Source: CAVVEC01 sp963747105
Lineage (GTDB): Bacteria; Acidobacteriota; Terriglobia; Terriglobales; Acidobacteriaceae
DNA: 64,000 bases
Assembly: GCA_963747105.1 (NCBI GenBank)
Contig: CAVVEC010000007.1
Location: forward strand, 186,001-250,000
Reading direction: 5' to 3'
The position numbers were made by a program, and so were the translations under genes. The notes beneath the pieces are model-generated. The model made no database searches, was not told the origin of the DNA, and worked only from the letters and a program-made list of their open reading frames with translations. Shown in pieces: positions 15,135-25,849 of the stretch. Every line of letters starts with the position of its first letter. The first letter of the stretch is position 1.

Positions 15135-15805
15135 CTACTTTCTTCCCGCTGCCAACGCTCCGAGGCTGCCGGGTTCCAGCGTGATGACATCCGGCCCCTT
15201 GGTCTTGCCGGTGATGATTGCCTTGCCGGGACGGTTTCGTAGGCGTAGCCGGTTAGGGTGGCTTTCACTTGATCACCGCTGCAGGCCACATTGAGCCGCG
15301 CCCAGCCAAAATGTGTCTTGCCGCTGACTGCAAACCTCAGCCCTAGGTAACGCTTTGAAACGTTGCACCACTGACCCGAACTTGTCGCGGGGCGGAACTC
15401 TTCTGTGAAGGCCATGTGCGCGGCACCAACGACGAAGCGGCCTCCGGGCCCAACTCGCTCACCTGCCGGCAAAGCCGAGGCTTGGTTGGTTCCAGCAGGA
15501 TTTCCGTATCCCCAAACAGCATTCATGCGATCAGGGACAGCCGATAGCGAATCATGCGAGCCGCTACCAACGTTGTTTAGCCTAAAATCAGCGACGCCGT
15601 CGCGGTTGAGGTCGAGATGAAAGTCAGTGCCACGAAAGATGTGTTTGTGCGCGGGGATATATATGATCTTGGCCTCGGCGCGCGTCGCTAAAGCGAGCAT
15701 TCCCACTCCCGCCGCACTGGCCGCCAGAGCGTAGGCGTTCAGGTGCCGTTGCAGCGAGTCCGAAAGGTCGGATGGCGTCCTAGGCGACTGCACAGACGGT
15801 TTCAT
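15135..15805 (-). CDS. secreted acidobacterial-type hypothetical protein (3' frameshift)
   Basis: About 223 residues after repair. The leader SLQRHLNAYALAASAAGVGM followed by LALATRAEAKIIYIPAHK is a recurrent N-terminus of a secreted family in Acidobacteriota (my recollection). The mature part has an FG-GAP/EF-like strand-loop DLNRDGVADFRL and a later strand GKTHFGWARLNV. The uninterrupted frame runs to 15065 with a low-complexity Arg/Ser/Pro tail, but a one-base shift near 15234 restores the expected end (KAIITGKTKGPDVITLEPGS, then LGALAAGRK and stop at 15135-15137), which matches the family's usual LGALA-type ending. I therefore give 15135 as the true end. Confidence 0.65.
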
Positions 15806-15947
15806 ACATCCCTCCGTCGAACGCCAACATTGTACGCCCGGTGGTGCGGAAGATCGGTCAACTTCCGTAACCAGGCCATTTCAATCACGCCAGGCTTCGA
15901 CGGTTCAGTGGTTGAGTGGAGTCACGGGAGCGAGCCACCGCTCTCAT

Positions 15948-16430
15948 TCAAAACTCCTGCTTGGGCTTGGCCTGATCCGGGCCCACGCGGCCGACTTCCA
16001 TCTCGGCGACAAAGTAATTCTCGCCAGAGATGGCAACTCCTGCCATACGGCGCAACATGGCGAGTTGCCCTACATGCGTGAGCGCATCGGCAACCGGTCC
16101 CTGAAAGAGCTTTTCCACTGGCGCGTGCAAGGGCTCGGCGGAAGCCAGATAGTCGTCGAAGCGATTCAGTGCGGAGAAGAAGCGCTCGACCTCTTTATCC
16201 CACGGCAGCAGTTTCGAGTCGTGCCATTCCTGTTTTCCCCTGGCCATGGACAGCGCCCAATCCATGAGGTCGCCGATGTGAGCCAGGATCTGCCCTGCGG
16301 TTCGCCCGCTGTCGCCAATGCGGAAATCGGCGAAGCTTGCAGGTGCGTTGCGCACGGTCTTGCCGCCGCGGTAGGCCACTGTGGCCAAGGTGTGGCGCAA
16401 TAATTCACGTTTCGGATCGGCAATTGCCAT
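15948..16430 (-). CDS. DinB/YfiT-superfamily protein
   Basis: 160-residue four-helix-bundle protein of the DinB superfamily, metal-dependent and often thiol-related enzymes or damage-inducible proteins of unknown reaction. Start set at ATG 16430, preceded by GGGGGAGG; the longer upstream extension has no ribosome-binding site. Putative metal-binding histidines sit in the ILAHIGDLMDW helix and in ALTHVGQLAMLRR, matching two of the three conserved family positions. The upstream TPR-like gene at 16483 is in the same direction and 52 bp away, so co-transcription is possible. Confidence 0.75.
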   Translation of the reverse strand: MAIADPKRELLRHTLATVAYRGGKTVRNAPASFADFRIGDSGRTAGQILAHIGDLMDWALSMARGKQEWHDSKLLPWDKEVERFFSALNRFDDYLASAEPLHAPVEKLFQGPVADALTHVGQLAMLRRMAGVAISGENYFVAEMEVGRVGPDQAKPKQEF

Positions 16431-16482
16431 GCTAGAGCCTCCCCCTTTTCGCTCGATTACTACCGCGGACCGAGTCGGCCAA

Positions 16483-17382
16483 TCAGCGGGCCTTCGCCCT
16501 GGCATCCCGAATTTGTTGCATTAGAATGTCGCGGACGTAATGCCAGTACGGAACCATCCTCAGTGCGGCCTCTGCATACTCCTGTGCGGCGTTCAGGTCT
16601 GGCGTCGTCCGGTTCAGGTTAGACCAGGCAAGATTCGCCAGCAACTCTGGCTCTCCCCACGACGGTTCCAGGGGATCGCTGGCGGCGCCTTTCTGCTTCC
16701 GGATCGCTTCCAGGCCCTGCTGGTAGGTTGCGATAGCTTTGTCCTGGCCGCCTCCACGTTCCGGGGGAATGTTCCACTGGTTTGGACCCACCACCCATAG
16801 AAGGCGGGGATTTTCCGGCGCTTCAGCCTTGGCCTCCTTCAGCAGTTGCGACGCAGGCGCCATGATTTCCTTGAGACGCGTCGGGTCTTTCACTTTGGAG
16901 AAAGCCCCTTCCAGGAACATCCGGAGGAGCATACACGATACAGCTCCGACCTTCGCATCCACAAAACCTGGATCCCGCTGAATCGCCGCGTCGAATTCGC
17001 TTTCCCCTTCTGTCAGGTCTTCTGCCAGATCCCTTGGAGTAGGGGTTTCATTGAATCCGTTAATGCCGCTGCGCCATTTCGCAAACCCGCGCCAATATCG
17101 GACGCGAGATGAAACTTCAGGCTCATCCACAAACGGCGTCAGTTGTTCATATAGGTTGGTCAGGGCTGGACGATCGCCTTCATAGTCGGCCCGCTGAATT
17201 TGAGTGACGATCCTGACGACCGATTCGTGCGCTGTGCTGTCTGCCGACGCTCCCAAGGTAGCACAGGCTGAGATGATGATGAGAGTAAGCAAGACTTTGA
17301 GCGCTCTTATCCTGCCAGGCGTTAGCCGCCCCAGGCAATGCTGGTGAGGGGCTACCGGAATGTACGCCATGCTTCCTGTCAT
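16483..17382 (-). CDS. exported TPR-like protein
   Basis: 299 residues from ATG 17382, which has GGAGG 7 bases upstream; the longer frame from 17430 lacks such a signal. The segment RALKVLLTLIIISACATLGA (about residues 26-45) is a signal peptide with an extended n-region. The rest is alpha-helical with tetratricopeptide-like spacing (AIQRDPGFVDAKVGAVSC, AIATYQQGLEAIRKQ, AAQEYAEAALRMVPYW). Probably a periplasmic interaction scaffold; partner unknown. Followed by the DinB gene. Confidence 0.7.
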   Translation of the reverse strand: MTGSMAYIPVAPHQHCLGRLTPGRIRALKVLLTLIIISACATLGASADSTAHESVVRIVTQIQRADYEGDRPALTNLYEQLTPFVDEPEVSSRVRYWRGFAKWRSGINGFNETPTPRDLAEDLTEGESEFDAAIQRDPGFVDAKVGAVSCMLLRMFLEGAFSKVKDPTRLKEIMAPASQLLKEAKAEAPENPRLLWVVGPNQWNIPPERGGGQDKAIATYQQGLEAIRKQKGAASDPLEPSWGEPELLANLAWSNLNRTTPDLNAAQEYAEAALRMVPYWHYVRDILMQQIRDARAKAR

Positions 17383-17483
17383 GGTTTCGCCTCCAACCCA
17401 AATGCAATCTTGGGCCTCAATCCCTACCAATTGACGAACCCCTGCTCAGGCTGGATAGCATTCTGCCCCTAATTAATTCTCCC

Positions 17484-18236
17484 TCAGTACTCGACGCTTA
17501 CCAGGTACAGTCCGCCGGCTGGCACCGTCGCGCCTGCTGCCGAGCGATCGCGCGCTGCCAGGATCCTGGCTATATCTGCTGGCTTCAATGTTCCCTTCCC
17601 CACCACCACGAACGTCCCCACCAGATTCCGCACCATGTGGTGAAGAAACCCGCTGCCCCGCACGGTGTAGACGAATTCCATTCCCTCCCGCTCCCAACCT
17701 GACAAGAAAATCTGCCGGACATTGGAAGCAGGTTCCTCTTCGGATCTTCGTTCCGGGTCGACTGCGGCAAAAGAAGTGAAATCATGCTCCCCAATCACCA
17801 AAGCAGCCGCTTCCTGCATGACATCTTCGTCCAGCGGGTAGGGGTAATGCCAGACGTAGCGCGCCAGGAACGGCGGACAGATCGCCTGGCGATGCATGCG
17901 GTAGCGGTAAGTTTTTGCCTTTGCCGACTTGCGCGCGTGAAAATCGGACGGCGCTCCGGAGGCTTGGAGCACCCGAATCGAGGGCGGCAGGATGTCGTTC
18001 AGCGCCTTTACTATGTTCTCCGCAGGTATGGGCGAGGCGGTTGCAAACGTGGCCACTTGAGCGAGGGCATGAACTCCAGCGTCGGTGCGTCCTGAGCCCT
18101 GGGGCAAGACCTTTTCTCCCGTGATGCGTCCAATAGCAGAGGCCAGTGTGCCCTGGATGGTGGCTGCGTCCGGTTGCACCTGCCATCCGGAGAACCCCGA
18201 GCCGTCGTAAGCCAGAATGATCTTGAGATTACGCAT
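17484..18236 (-). CDS. truA: tRNA pseudouridine(38-40) synthase TruA
   Basis: Converts uridines 38-40 in the tRNA anticodon arm to pseudouridine. Start placed at ATG 18236 (MRNLKIILAYDGSGFSGWQ), the usual TruA N-terminus; an open extension back to 18329 adds 31 residues and is less likely. The catalytic aspartate is Asp52 in GSGRTDAGVHA. Other family motifs: DFHARKSAKAKTYRYR, FTSFAAVD, and the C-terminal GSGFLHHMVRNLVGT. 250 residues, normal length. Single gene. Confidence 0.95.
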   Translation of the reverse strand: MRNLKIILAYDGSGFSGWQVQPDAATIQGTLASAIGRITGEKVLPQGSGRTDAGVHALAQVATFATASPIPAENIVKALNDILPPSIRVLQASGAPSDFHARKSAKAKTYRYRMHRQAICPPFLARYVWHYPYPLDEDVMQEAAALVIGEHDFTSFAAVDPERRSEEEPASNVRQIFLSGWEREGMEFVYTVRGSGFLHHMVRNLVGTFVVVGKGTLKPADIARILAARDRSAAGATVPAGGLYLVSVEY

Positions 18237-18499
18237 GACGATGGTTTTTTCGCCTGTCTGCTCCGCGCTATCGGCCATCCGGATGCGCGTCTTTACGATG
18301 CTTTGCGCCATTGCCCGGTACCCGAACACGGTATCGCGTCAGCTATACTATTGCATTCCGTCTGACGCGTTGGGATGAAAAGCAGCCGTGCCCGGCATCA
18401 CAAAAATGAAACCCGGGGCTGCGGTATTGCGTAGTAACTCTTGACCTGGGAAAGCCTTTGCCATTTTCAGCGGCAGCTTTTATGCATGGAGAGAAACGA

Positions 18500-20581
18500 A
18501 TGTCATTGCCTGGTTTGAACTCTGCTGCCCGGCTGGTTGCGGCCATCGCGCTGGCGGGCTCGCTGGCCCTGAGCAGTTGGGCACAAGATGCAGTACAGCC
18601 CGCCGCACCGGCATCCTCACAAGCGACGCCAGCGCCGACGCCACAACCAAACCGGTTCGTGCTAGGAGACTACGCCAAGGGGCGCTCTCACTTCCCCAAT
18701 CCGATCGCGCCTTATACGGCGCGACACCTGCCACCGCCTGATCTGAGCAACACGCCGCGCATTGACCAGTTATTGCAGAATGGCAAGCTCATGATTTCCA
18801 TGGACGACGCGGTCGCGCTGGCTCTGGAAAATAATCTCGATATCGGGATCGCGCGTTACAACCTGAACATCGCCGACACCGATGTGCTCCGCGCCAAGGC
18901 TGGTGCGCCCATTCTCGGTGTAAATGCGGGCGTGGTACAGAACACGCCGGGCGGCGACGTGGGTGGCCTGGGATCGCAAGTCGGTTCGGGCACCGGCGGT
19001 ACCAGCGCCGGAGCAGGAGGCGCGGGCACGGGCGCGGGCGGCATCGTCGGGTCTACCCTGGGTATCGGTCCCAATATCACCAGTTTCGACCCCGTCCTCA
19101 CCGGCACGCTGCAATGGGATCACTACAATCAACTGGCCAGCAGCGCATTTACCGGCGTGCCTGTGCTCGCCCAGAACACGCAAACCTACAATTTTTCCTA
19201 CGTGCAGGGTTTCCAGTCCGGCACCAATATGTCGGTCGGCTTTAACAACAGTCGTGTTACCACTAACGTCCCGTTCACTACCTTGAGCCCGGTGCTTAAC
19301 ACGGGTTTCCAGTTCCGGCTTACGCAGCACCTGCTCCAGGGTCTGGGTTTCGCAGCCAACAACCGTTTCATTCGCATCGCCAAGAATAACCGCGAGATTA
19401 CCGACGTCGCCTTCCGCCTGCAGGTTATCAGTACGGTGGATCAGATCGAGAACCTCTATTGGAACCTGGTCTATGCTTACGAAAATGTAAGGGTGCAGAA
19501 GGAATCGTTGGCCTTTGCCCAGAAGACACTTTCGGACACTCAGAAACAAGTGCAGATCGGCAGCCTGGCTCCAATCGAAGTCGTGCGCGCGCAGAACACC
19601 GTTGCCACGGATCAGCAACAATTGACGGTTGCTCAGACCAACCTACAGCTACAGCAACTGCTGATGAAGAACGCGCTCAGCCGGACCCTGGTTGATCCCC
19701 GGCTGGCGGACGCCGAGGTGATTCCTACCTCGACCACACTAATCCCCCAGCAGGAGGATGTCATTCCTACTCAGGATTTGGTAAATGACGCGCTCAGTCA
19801 TCGCGCTGAGCTCGCCGAGGCACGCATCAACCTGGCGAACACCGAAATCAGCAACAAGGCAGTCCGCAGTGCGCTCCTGCCTACTCTCGACCTGTTCGCT
19901 TACTATGGAGGTTCGGGTTTGGGCGGCTCACAGAACCCGGGAAATCTCTGCGCCAATCAGCTGGCGCCGACCTTTGGTTGTGCAGGACCGCCTCTTACGC
20001 CCCCCAACTACATCCCGCCGGCTTCCCCGGTGAGTTATGGGACTGCCTTGAATCAATTGGTTGATTCATCCGCGCCTGACAAGGGTATGGGTTTGACTCT
20101 TAACATTCCGCTGCGCAACCGTGCTGGTCAGGCCGCGCAGGTGCGCTCCGAAATGGAGTACCGGCAGGCGCAGATGCGCGTGCAGCAACTGGAAAACCAG
20201 GTCCGCATCGAGGTGCGCAGTGCGCAGTTCACGGTGCAGCAGAACCGGGCCAGCGTGGCCGCTGCTCAAGCCGCCGTGGAATTGGGACGCCAGTCGTTGG
20301 ACGCTGAGCAAAAAAAGTATGCATTGGGCGCCTCCACCACGACCCTGGTGCTGCAGAACCAATCGGCCCTGGCGACGGCGGAGTCCACTCTAGTATCCGC
20401 GATGGCGGCATACGAGAAGTCGCGAGTGGAACTGGACCGCTCCATCGGCCTGACACTGGATCATGCAGGGATCGTCATGGCCGATGCCGAACGTGGGCAA
20501 GTCACGCACATGCCCAACATTCCCTACGTCGCGCCGCGTTCGAACCCGGAATCGCTGATTTCGCCGGCCCCGCAGCCGTAG
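18500..20581 (+). CDS. TolC-family outer-membrane efflux protein
   Basis: 693-residue TolC/OEP family protein, longer than E. coli TolC. Start at ATG 18500 (MSLPGLN), because the downstream paralogue begins with the same residues; the upstream TTG frame is not needed. Signal peptide AARLVAAIALAGSLALSSWA. The first OEP repeat starts at ISMDDAVALALENNLDIGIA; an unusual Gly-rich stretch (GGDVGGLGSQVGSGTGGTSA and following) interrupts it. The coiled-coil regions follow: VDQIENLYWNLVYAYENVRV, KTLSDTQKQVQIGSLAPIEV, and the second repeat with RAELAEARINLANTEI and MEYRQAQMRVQQLENQV. It should form the trimeric outer-membrane channel of a tripartite pump, but no inner-membrane or adaptor gene is adjacent. 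Confidence 0.92.
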   Translation: MSLPGLNSAARLVAAIALAGSLALSSWAQDAVQPAAPASSQATPAPTPQPNRFVLGDYAKGRSHFPNPIAPYTARHLPPPDLSNTPRIDQLLQNGKLMISMDDAVALALENNLDIGIARYNLNIADTDVLRAKAGAPILGVNAGVVQNTPGGDVGGLGSQVGSGTGGTSAGAGGAGTGAGGIVGSTLGIGPNITSFDPVLTGTLQWDHYNQLASSAFTGVPVLAQNTQTYNFSYVQGFQSGTNMSVGFNNSRVTTNVPFTTLSPVLNTGFQFRLTQHLLQGLGFAANNRFIRIAKNNREITDVAFRLQVISTVDQIENLYWNLVYAYENVRVQKESLAFAQKTLSDTQKQVQIGSLAPIEVVRAQNTVATDQQQLTVAQTNLQLQQLLMKNALSRTLVDPRLADAEVIPTSTTLIPQQEDVIPTQDLVNDALSHRAELAEARINLANTEISNKAVRSALLPTLDLFAYYGGSGLGGSQNPGNLCANQLAPTFGCAGPPLTPPNYIPPASPVSYGTALNQLVDSSAPDKGMGLTLNIPLRNRAGQAAQVRSEMEYRQAQMRVQQLENQVRIEVRSAQFTVQQNRASVAAAQAAVELGRQSLDAEQKKYALGASTTTLVLQNQSALATAESTLVSAMAAYEKSRVELDRSIGLTLDHAGIVMADAERGQVTHMPNIPYVAPRSNPESLISPAPQP

Positions 20582-20877
20582 GCACAGCAATCGTACCGGC
20601 TAACCGGGACAGCAAATTTACCGCCCGCGATTCAAATTGATCCAACCTGAATCGCGGGCATCAGCACGACCATTCCTGAGGTCCAAACATCCGCGATCGC
20701 TCGACCTCTCCCTCTTCATAAATCTTTACAATTTGTACCTGTACCATTCATCTGAGTGGACCTACTCTAGCTTGTACCCGGGATTCTGCAGACGCATGCC
20801 TGATGCGATTAGCATCCAATCCCGATATCAAGAATCTCGGCAATACTTACTAAACTTTTCATGAAGGAGAACGAACA
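20582..20877. other. intergenic region between tandem TolC genes
   Basis: No gene. An AT-rich stretch (around 20718-20745, CATAAATCTTTACAATTTG) could contain a promoter for the second TolC gene, but I cannot place -35/-10 boxes with confidence. AAGGAG lies 7-8 bases before the downstream ATG. Confidence 0.4.
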
Positions 20878-23012
20878 ATGTCATTGCCTGGTTTGAATTT
20901 CACCATTCGGCTGGTCGGTGCTCTCGCGCTAGCTAGTGCGCTACCCCTTGGAGCTTGGGCGCGCGAATCCGAGTCCGCAACCCCGGTTACGCAAGTCGAG
21001 GCCGCCCCATCCACCCTGCCTCAGCCAGTTCCTCCGACGCCACAACCGCAGCGACTCACGACCGACTACTCCAAGTCGCGTTCACAATTTCCCAATGTGC
21101 TCGCGCCTTACACACCGCGCGAAATCCCAACGCCGAACCTGAGCAACACTCCGCGCATGGACCAGTTGATGCATGACGGCAAGATCCTGCTTTCGATCAA
21201 CGATGCGGTAGCGTTAGCTTTGGAAAACAACCTCGACATCGTGCTGGCGCGCTACAACCTCAACATCGCCGACACCGATATTCTGAGGGCGAAGGCCGGG
21301 GCCAACGTCCTCGGTGTGAACACGGGCATTGTGCAGAACACTCCCGGTGGAGGCGTGGGCGGCCTCAACGGGACCGTGGGTTCCGGGACTGGCGGTACCA
21401 GTGTGGCCGCAGGCGGCGTGGGGACGGGCACAAATGGTTTGGTGAATTCGACCTTGGGCATCGGCGCTCCGATTACCAGCTTCGATCCGGTTCTCAGCAG
21501 CACCTTGCAAATGGACCGCAACAACATCGAGTCCACCAGCATATTCACTCAGGTACCGAATGGTGTGGCCAACACCAATACGGGCACGGCCAATTTTTCC
21601 TATCTGCAGGGTTTCCACTGGGGCACTGATCTCTCAGTCGGGTTCAACAACACCCACACCACCTCCAATAACAGAACGACAACTTATACGCCGGCGCTGA
21701 ACTCCGGATTCCAGGTCCGGGTTACACAGGAACTCTTGCAGGGTCTTGGATTCTTGCCAACACGCGGTTTATCCGCATCGCGAAAAACAACCGTGAAATT
21801 TCCGACGTAGCCTTCCGCTTGCAGGTCATCACCACCGTGGACCAGATCGAGAACCTGTATTGGAATTTGGTCTATGCATACGAAAACGTAAAGGTTCAGC
21901 AGGAGGCGCTCGCATTTGCGCAGCGAACCTTGGAGGACAACAAGAAGCAAGTGCAAGTTTGGCACTTTGCCGCCCGATTCAGGTAGTCAGCGCGCTGAGC
22001 ACGGTCTCCACCGATCAGCAGAACCTCATCCTGGCCCAGACAAACCTGGAATTCAAGAACTCCTCATGAAAAATGCTCTCAGCCGTAACCTCGAGGATCC
22101 GGTGCTGGCCGGGGCTGAGGTGATTCCAACTTCGACCATGCAGTTGCCGCCGCAAGAACCCATTCGTCCGACACAGGATCTGATCAATGATGCCCTCGGC
22201 CATCGCGCCGAACTCGCCGAGTCGCGCATCGACCTGAATAGCCGCGAACTCAATAATAAAGCAGTCCGCAACGCAATGCTTCCCACGTTGGATTTGTATG
22301 CTTATTACGGTGGGTTCGGGCATCGGCGGCGACGTCAATAGTCTGGTGCCCCTTCCGCGTTGTGTTAAGGGCGCGGTACCAACTTCTGCTTTGCGCCAAG
22401 TACCGCCGCACCTCCGTTTCGCGGCGGTGGGCCGGTCGGTTACGGCGGGACGCTGGATCAGCTGGTTACATCGGTCGCGCCCGACAAGGGGATCGGGCTT
22501 GACGCTCAACATCCCTATGCGAAATCGGCAGGCACAGGCCGACCAGGTGCGCGCCGAACTGGAGTATCGCCAGGCGCAAGTTCGTCTACAGCAACTGGAA
22601 AACCAGGTTCGGATCGAAGTCCGGAACGCGCAGTTCGACGTTCAGCAGAGCCGGGCCAGCGTGGATGCTGCGCAGGCCGCCGTCGATTTTGCCCGCGAGA
22701 CATTGGACGCTGAGCAGCAGAAACTGGCTGCCGGCGTCTGCAACCTTACTGCCGTGTCTGCAGGATCAGGCTGCCTTGACTGCGGCTGGAGTCTAACCTG
22801 GTGTCGGCCAAGGCGGCATACGAAAAGGCGCGAGTCGAAATGGATCGGGCGACCTGGCTTATTGCTGGATCGTGCCGGAATCGTGATGGCGACGCGGAAA
22901 GCGGCCAAGTAACCCACATGCCGAATGTGCGTTATGTCGCGCGCGTCCGGATGTGGAGCCAGTGATGCCGCTTCAACCGCTGGAACGGCAGCAGCAGCCT
23001 AGCGATTATCGG
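20878..23012 (+). CDS. second TolC-family outer-membrane protein (multiple frameshifts)
   Basis: Tandem paralogue of the gene at 18500, with the same MSLPGLN start, signal peptide, Gly-rich insertion (GGGVGGLNGTVGSGTGGTSV) and coiled-coil motifs. It is read continuously to about 21762 (GLGFL), then continues in other frames: SDVAFRLQVITTVDQIENLY, VSTDQQNLILAQTNLE, LMKNALSRNLEDPVLAGAEV, GLTLNIPMRNRQAQADQVRA, QLENQVRIEVRNAQFDVQQS. At least six frame switches are needed (near 21762, 21957, 22062, 22320-22400, 22738, 22890). The C-terminus is ambiguous and probably ends near 23010. Either a decaying duplicate or a stretch of poor sequence; the conserved amino acids on both sides of every break favour sequence error. 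Confidence 0.8.
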
Positions 23013-23120
23013 CATAAGCCCGCTGGCGTACTAGCTTGCGACGAACTGCCCTTACCTATTTTCGACAGCACCTCAAGCGTCATTTCGGCCGGGCACTTCT
23101 CGGTTTATCCTTTCCGCGTG

Positions 23121-23910
23121 ATGCTTTCCGTCGTTTTGATCACGCAGAACGAAGAAGCCAATCTTCCGCGCACCCTGGAAAGCGTGATGCCGCTGGTGCG
23201 GGATGGGCGTGGAGAAATCATCGTAGTGGATTCTGGGTCAACGGATCGCACGCTGGAGATCGCGCGGTCGTATCGGTGCGAAGGTCTTCGTCGAGCAGTG
23301 GAAAGGCTTCGCGGCGCAAAAGAACTCCGCAATGGAGAAGGCATCTGGCGACTGGGTGTTGCAATTGGACGCGGATGAGGCCCTTGAGCCGGAACTGATT
23401 ACCGAAGTAGAGAGAGCGTTAGAGGACGGCACCGGCGGTGAATGGTTTCTGGATTCCGCGCAAGAACTTCTTCCTGGGCCGCTGGATTCGGCATGGCGGC
23501 TTCTATCCGGATCCCAAGTTACGCCTGATTCGTCGCGGCGCGGGCAAGTTCGAAGAATACGGTGCCCATCCCACGATGAAGATCAACGGAGCCAACCGGA
23601 CGATCTGAAGCATGCGCTGCATGCACACGCCTATCCCACGCTGCGCGGATACATCGATCACATGAACAGCTATTCGTCGATCCGGAGCAGCCATCGCGGC
23701 AGCCCAAGGCCATCGCAGTTTCAGTCGTGATCAACATCGTGGTCCGCCCACTTCTCACCTTTCATTTACAACTACTTCATCCGCCTCGGCTTTCTTGATG
23801 GGCGCGAGGGTTGCTGCTGCACCTCTACCATGCGGTATATGTCTCCTGGAAGTACGCAAAAGCCTGGGAGTTGGCGCGCAAATCTAGCAAAGGCTCCATG
23901 GCGATCTGAG
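23121..23910 (+). CDS. family 2 glycosyltransferase, WaaE/KdtX-like (frameshifted)
   Basis: Reconstructed protein of about 260 residues from ATG 23121 (or GTG 23118). It begins MLSVVLITQNEEANLPRTLE, with the GT-A nucleotide-binding fold motif EIIVVDSGSTDRTLEIA, then in a second frame NSAMEKASGDWVLQLDADEA (the DXD-type metal site is in LQLDADE), RRGAGKFEEYGAHPTMKING, HAYPTLRGYIDHMNSYS and finally YVSWKYAKAWELARKSSKGS with TGA at 23908-23910. Four or five frame switches are needed (near 23285, 23450, 23605, 23690, 23755). The subgroup adds a sugar to lipopolysaccharide inner core or lipid A. It follows the TolC genes on the same strand. Confidence 0.75.
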
Positions 23911-24036
23911 TGAAGATTAGACCCATTCGCGGCGCGATAGCAGTCCTCCGGATGACGGGCTGCGCAAGTACTTCGAACGATAGTGCCTTGCCGCGCACTG
24001 CCCCGACTCCTCCTATCATCAAATGACGGGGTGTGC

Positions 24037-25828
24037 ATGGCCGACGAGAAACCACAAGTCGCGGAAGGCCGGTCTGCAGACGTTTTCGAGGATCGCCATC
24101 CTTCCGATTGCGAGAAACAATGGGCAGAAAAAACCCTCGCGCCCACTTTGGAAAAGACTCCCGAACGGCCGATCGGCGCACCGACCGGCATCAATCTGGA
24201 CGAGAACGGACACGCGCGATTCACCACTATTTCCGGCGTGCCCATTCGCCGTCTCTACACGCAAGCCGACCTTCCGGCGGACTGGGACTACGATCAATAT
24301 CTCGGCTATCCCGGCCAACCGCCCTATACGCGCGGCATTCACGCCACCGGATATCGCGGCAAACTTTTCACCATGCGCCAGTTTTCCGGCTTCGCCTCGC
24401 CGGAGGAAACTAATCAGCGCTACAAATACTTGCTGGAACATGGTGGCGGAGGGCTCTCGGTCGCCTTCGATCTGCCCACGCTGATGGGTTACGACTCCGA
24501 TCATGCCGCCAGCGAAGGCGAGGTCGGCAAATGCGGCGTCGCGATTGACTCGCTGGAGGACATGGAGATCCTGTTTAGCGGGATCGATCTCGAGAAGACT
24601 ACGGTCTCGATGACCATCAACTCGCCGGCTTCCGTTCTGTGGGCGATGTACCTTGTGGTTGCGGAAAAACAGGGCGCGGACTGGAAGAAGATTTCCGGCA
24701 CGATTCAGAACGACATTCTCAAGGAATATATCGCGCAGAAAGAATACATCTACCCGCCAGCAGCCTTCGATGCGGCTGGTGGTGGACACTTTCGAGTTCG
24801 GCTCGAAGTACACGCCGCGCTTCAACACGATTTCGATCAGCGGCTACCACATCCGCGAAGCTGGCTCGACCGCGCTTCAGGAGTTGGCATTTACGCTCTA
24901 TGACGGCGTGGAGTATGTCGAATGGGCGCGCCGGCGCGGGCTTGATGTGGATGAATTCGGTCCCCGGCTCAGCTTCTTCTTCAACGCCCACAACGATTTC
25001 TTCGAGGAGATCGCCAAATACCGCGCGGCGCGCAAGATCTGGTATCAGGTGACGAAAGACCGATTCCAGGCGAAGAACGAGCGCACGCGGCTGATGCGAT
25101 TTCACACGCAAACCGCAGGCGTTTCTCTGACGGCGCAACAGCCGTTGAACAACATCGGGCGGGCGGCGCTTCAGGCTCTGGCAGCGGTGCTGGGCGGAAC
25201 GCAATCCTTGCACATTGACGGATACGACGAAGCGCTCGCCCTGCCCACAGAAGAAGCGGCACGCATTGCGCTGCGCACCCAGCAGATCATTGGATATGAA
25301 TCCGGCGTGGCCCAAACTGTCGATCCGCTGGGTGGATCTTACTTTCTCGAAAATCTGACCCTGCAAATGGAAGAAGGCGCGTTCGATTACTTTGGCAAGC
25401 TGGACGCGATGGGCGGCATGGTGAAAGCCATCGAGCGCGGCTATCCGCAGAAGGAAATCGCCGAGGCGTCATACCAGTTTCAGCGGGCGGCGGAAGCGAA
25501 GGAAAAAATCATTGTCGGCGCGAATGAGTTTGTCATCGAAGAAGAGTCGCCGAACATTCTTTACATTGATGAAAGCGTAAGCCGCCACCAATCGGCGAAG
25601 CTCAAAGCCCTGCGGGCGCGGCGTTCGAACGACGAAGTCCGCCGCCGTTTGGACGCGCTGAAGAAAGCGGCAGGCCAGGCGCCCCGGGCCGAGTCGAACG
25701 GGAATGTTTCGTCCGCCAATACGATGCCGTATATCGTGGACGCCGTGCGCGCGTACGCCACCGTGGGTGAAATCTGCGACGCGTTGCGCGAGGTATACGG
25801 GACGTACACCGAAGCGAGCTTTACATAA
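24037..25828 (+). CDS. icmA: acyl-CoA mutase large subunit, isobutyryl-CoA mutase type (one frameshift)
   Basis: B12-dependent acyl-CoA mutase catalytic (large) subunit, about 597 residues, starting at ATG 24037. A TIM-barrel domain is recognisable by YTRGIHATGYRGKLFTMRQF, LSVAFDLPTLMGYDSDH, TVSMTINSPASVLWAMY, ISISGYHIREAGSTALQELA, GPRLSFFFNAHNDFFEEIAK and GGTQSLHIDGYDEALALPTE. The two residues that set substrate choice are Phe116 (MRQF) and Gln234 (EYIAQKEY), the isobutyryl-CoA/n-butyryl-CoA mutase pair, where methylmalonyl-CoA mutase has Tyr and Arg. No B12-binding domain is fused; that is encoded at 32656. One frame switch near 24780, between PAAFDA and VVDTFEFG. An N-terminal extension of about 75 residues precedes the barrel. 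Confidence 0.85.
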
Positions 25829-25849
25829 GGCGTTGCGAAGCAGCAAAGT

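Noticed and set aside
20878..25828. Programmed ribosomal frameshifting or unusual recoding
   Set aside because: The breaks lack a common slippery sequence, go in both directions, and occur in many unrelated genes, including housekeeping ones.
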